Source: Ruminococcus flavefaciens (GTDB lineage Bacteria > Bacillota > Clostridia > Oscillospirales > Ruminococcaceae). Taken from it: a DNA stretch of 5,543 nt. Shown here in pieces: positions 5,026-5,543 of this stretch. A program made the position numbers and the translations under genes. The notes beneath the pieces were generated by a model that worked only from the letters and a program-made list of their open reading frames with translations, had not been told where the DNA came from and did not search any database. The number at the start of each line of letters is the position of its first letter. Within the stretch, counting starts at the first letter, position 1. The stretch covers positions 3,129-8,671 of the forward strand of contig DEBW01000069.1 in NCBI GenBank assembly GCA_002348905.1, given 5' to 3'.

Positions 5026-5103
5026 TCACTTCTTAGTGTACGAAGATATAAAAAACTCTCACAGCTTTAATATATTTTTATTTTTTAACTATAGATACAT
5101 CTA

Positions 5104-5138
5104 AAATACCTCCTGCGAATTGCTCACAGGAGGTATTT
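5104..5138 (-). terminator. Hairpin terminator after the RyR-domain gene
   Basis: Twelve-base-pair arms (AAATACCTCCTG / CAGGAGGTATTT) with an 11-nt loop start 3 nt after the stop codon of the upstream gene. The U-tract on the minus strand is short (TATTTTAG), but an A-rich run precedes the stem, so the plus strand has its own T-run. The stem may work in both directions. Confidence 0.75.
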
Positions 5139-5141
5139 CTG

Positions 5142-5543
5142 TTATTTTTTTATCTTTCTGTATCGTGCCATTAATGACATCAAGTCGTATTTACACATTT
5201 CAGGCTTTGTTTCCATAAGCTTCTGCTGTGTGACAAGACACGGGTTTTTACGGAATTTATCGCTCCTCTCGCCTGCTCTCCAGCCGATAGAAGCCATATA
5301 ACAGCACCAGCGGCGATGTTCAAGAGATGCGATCTCATACGCAAAGCTGTCTTTCTTCATCGCTTCAAGGAGTTCTTCCTCTGTGCCGTTCATCTGCCAT
5401 GCAGAGCCGGTATACTTCATAAGTTTGCCGTCTTTTCCGAGAAGTTCCTCAAGCTTTTCTGAAAGCTCAACTCCGTTTTCAGCGGCAAGCTTCGGGATGA
5501 TATCGTCCTTAACCTCGTCGTGATATGCGGCAGCCTTGCTTGA
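5142..5543 (-). CDS. C-terminal part of a RyR-domain protein (5' end beyond window)
   Basis: The frame is open to the right edge, giving the last 133 residues. The Met at 5420 is internal, because coding sequence (KLEELLGKDGKL) runs directly into it. The final ~65 residues fit the bacterial RyR-like domain: a helix with A-x-x-EHRRW (EHRRW at 75-79 of the fragment), then GWR (87-89), NPCLV (100-104) and a closing KYDLMSLMARYRK helix. In bacteria this domain occurs in multi-domain proteins, often with a TrkA-N-type nucleotide-binding domain, and is thought to bind a small ligand. The N-terminal partner cannot be seen here, so the protein's role is open. The fragment has no signal peptide or membrane segment and ends at its own terminator, so it is a separate transcription unit from the sigma operon. 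Confidence 0.7.
   Translation of the reverse strand, partial: SSKAAAYHDEVKDDIIPKLAAENGVELSEKLEELLGKDGKLMKYTGSAWQMNGTEEELLEAMKKDSFAYEIASLEHRRWCCYMASIGWRAGERSDKFRKNPCLVTQQKLMETKPEMCKYDLMSLMARYRKIKK

Noticed and set aside
5418..5420. ATG at 5420 as the start of a 92-residue gene
   Set aside because: The frame stays open and protein-like to the right edge, and the RyR-like domain sits at the C-terminus of a longer protein.

Overview
All genes in this window are on the minus strand, so transcription runs from high to low coordinates. The base composition is AT-rich. A C-terminal type I dockerin, long Thr-rich linkers and AGGAGG-type ribosome binding sites point to a Gram-positive gut or rumen Clostridia. 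I infer a Ruminococcus-like (Oscillospiraceae) organism from style alone, with no database check.

Layout in order of transcription. (1) 5543-5142: the C-terminal 133 residues of a protein with a RyR-like domain, closed by a strong hairpin at 5104-5138. (2) 4989-2214: an ECF sigma factor overlaps by 14 nt a continuous reading frame of 744 codons. The first ~190 codons of that frame look like a membrane-anchored partner of the sigma factor: a short basic cytoplasmic segment, one membrane helix and a Thr-rich stalk. The remaining 551 codons start with their own ribosome binding site and a complete signal peptide. They encode an EF-hand-repeat protein ending in a dockerin. Two cistrons therefore appear merged in frame, or one frame gives two products. 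A terminator follows at 2117-2152. (3) 2029-1: an operon of four small lipoproteins (the last cut by the window edge), driven by a consensus sigma-A promoter (TTGACA, 17 bp, TATAAT). The three complete members are divergent paralogs with a conserved [FL]G-x-P-[DQ] motif near the C-terminus.

How the parts may work together (inference). The ECF factor and its membrane partner resemble a surface-sensing transcription switch. The dockerin protein would be a secreted, cohesin-bound, calcium-binding component. The lipoproteins would be displayed on the outer face of the membrane. Nothing in the sequence shows that the sigma factor controls the lipoprotein operon, whose promoter is of housekeeping type.

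Most notable signals: the in-frame merger with an internal start and signal peptide at 3869; an internal repeat with scattered EF-hand loops in the dockerin protein; and a mosaic duplication in the lipoprotein genes, where the last copy matches one paralog perfectly in the mature part but another paralog better in the signal peptide.
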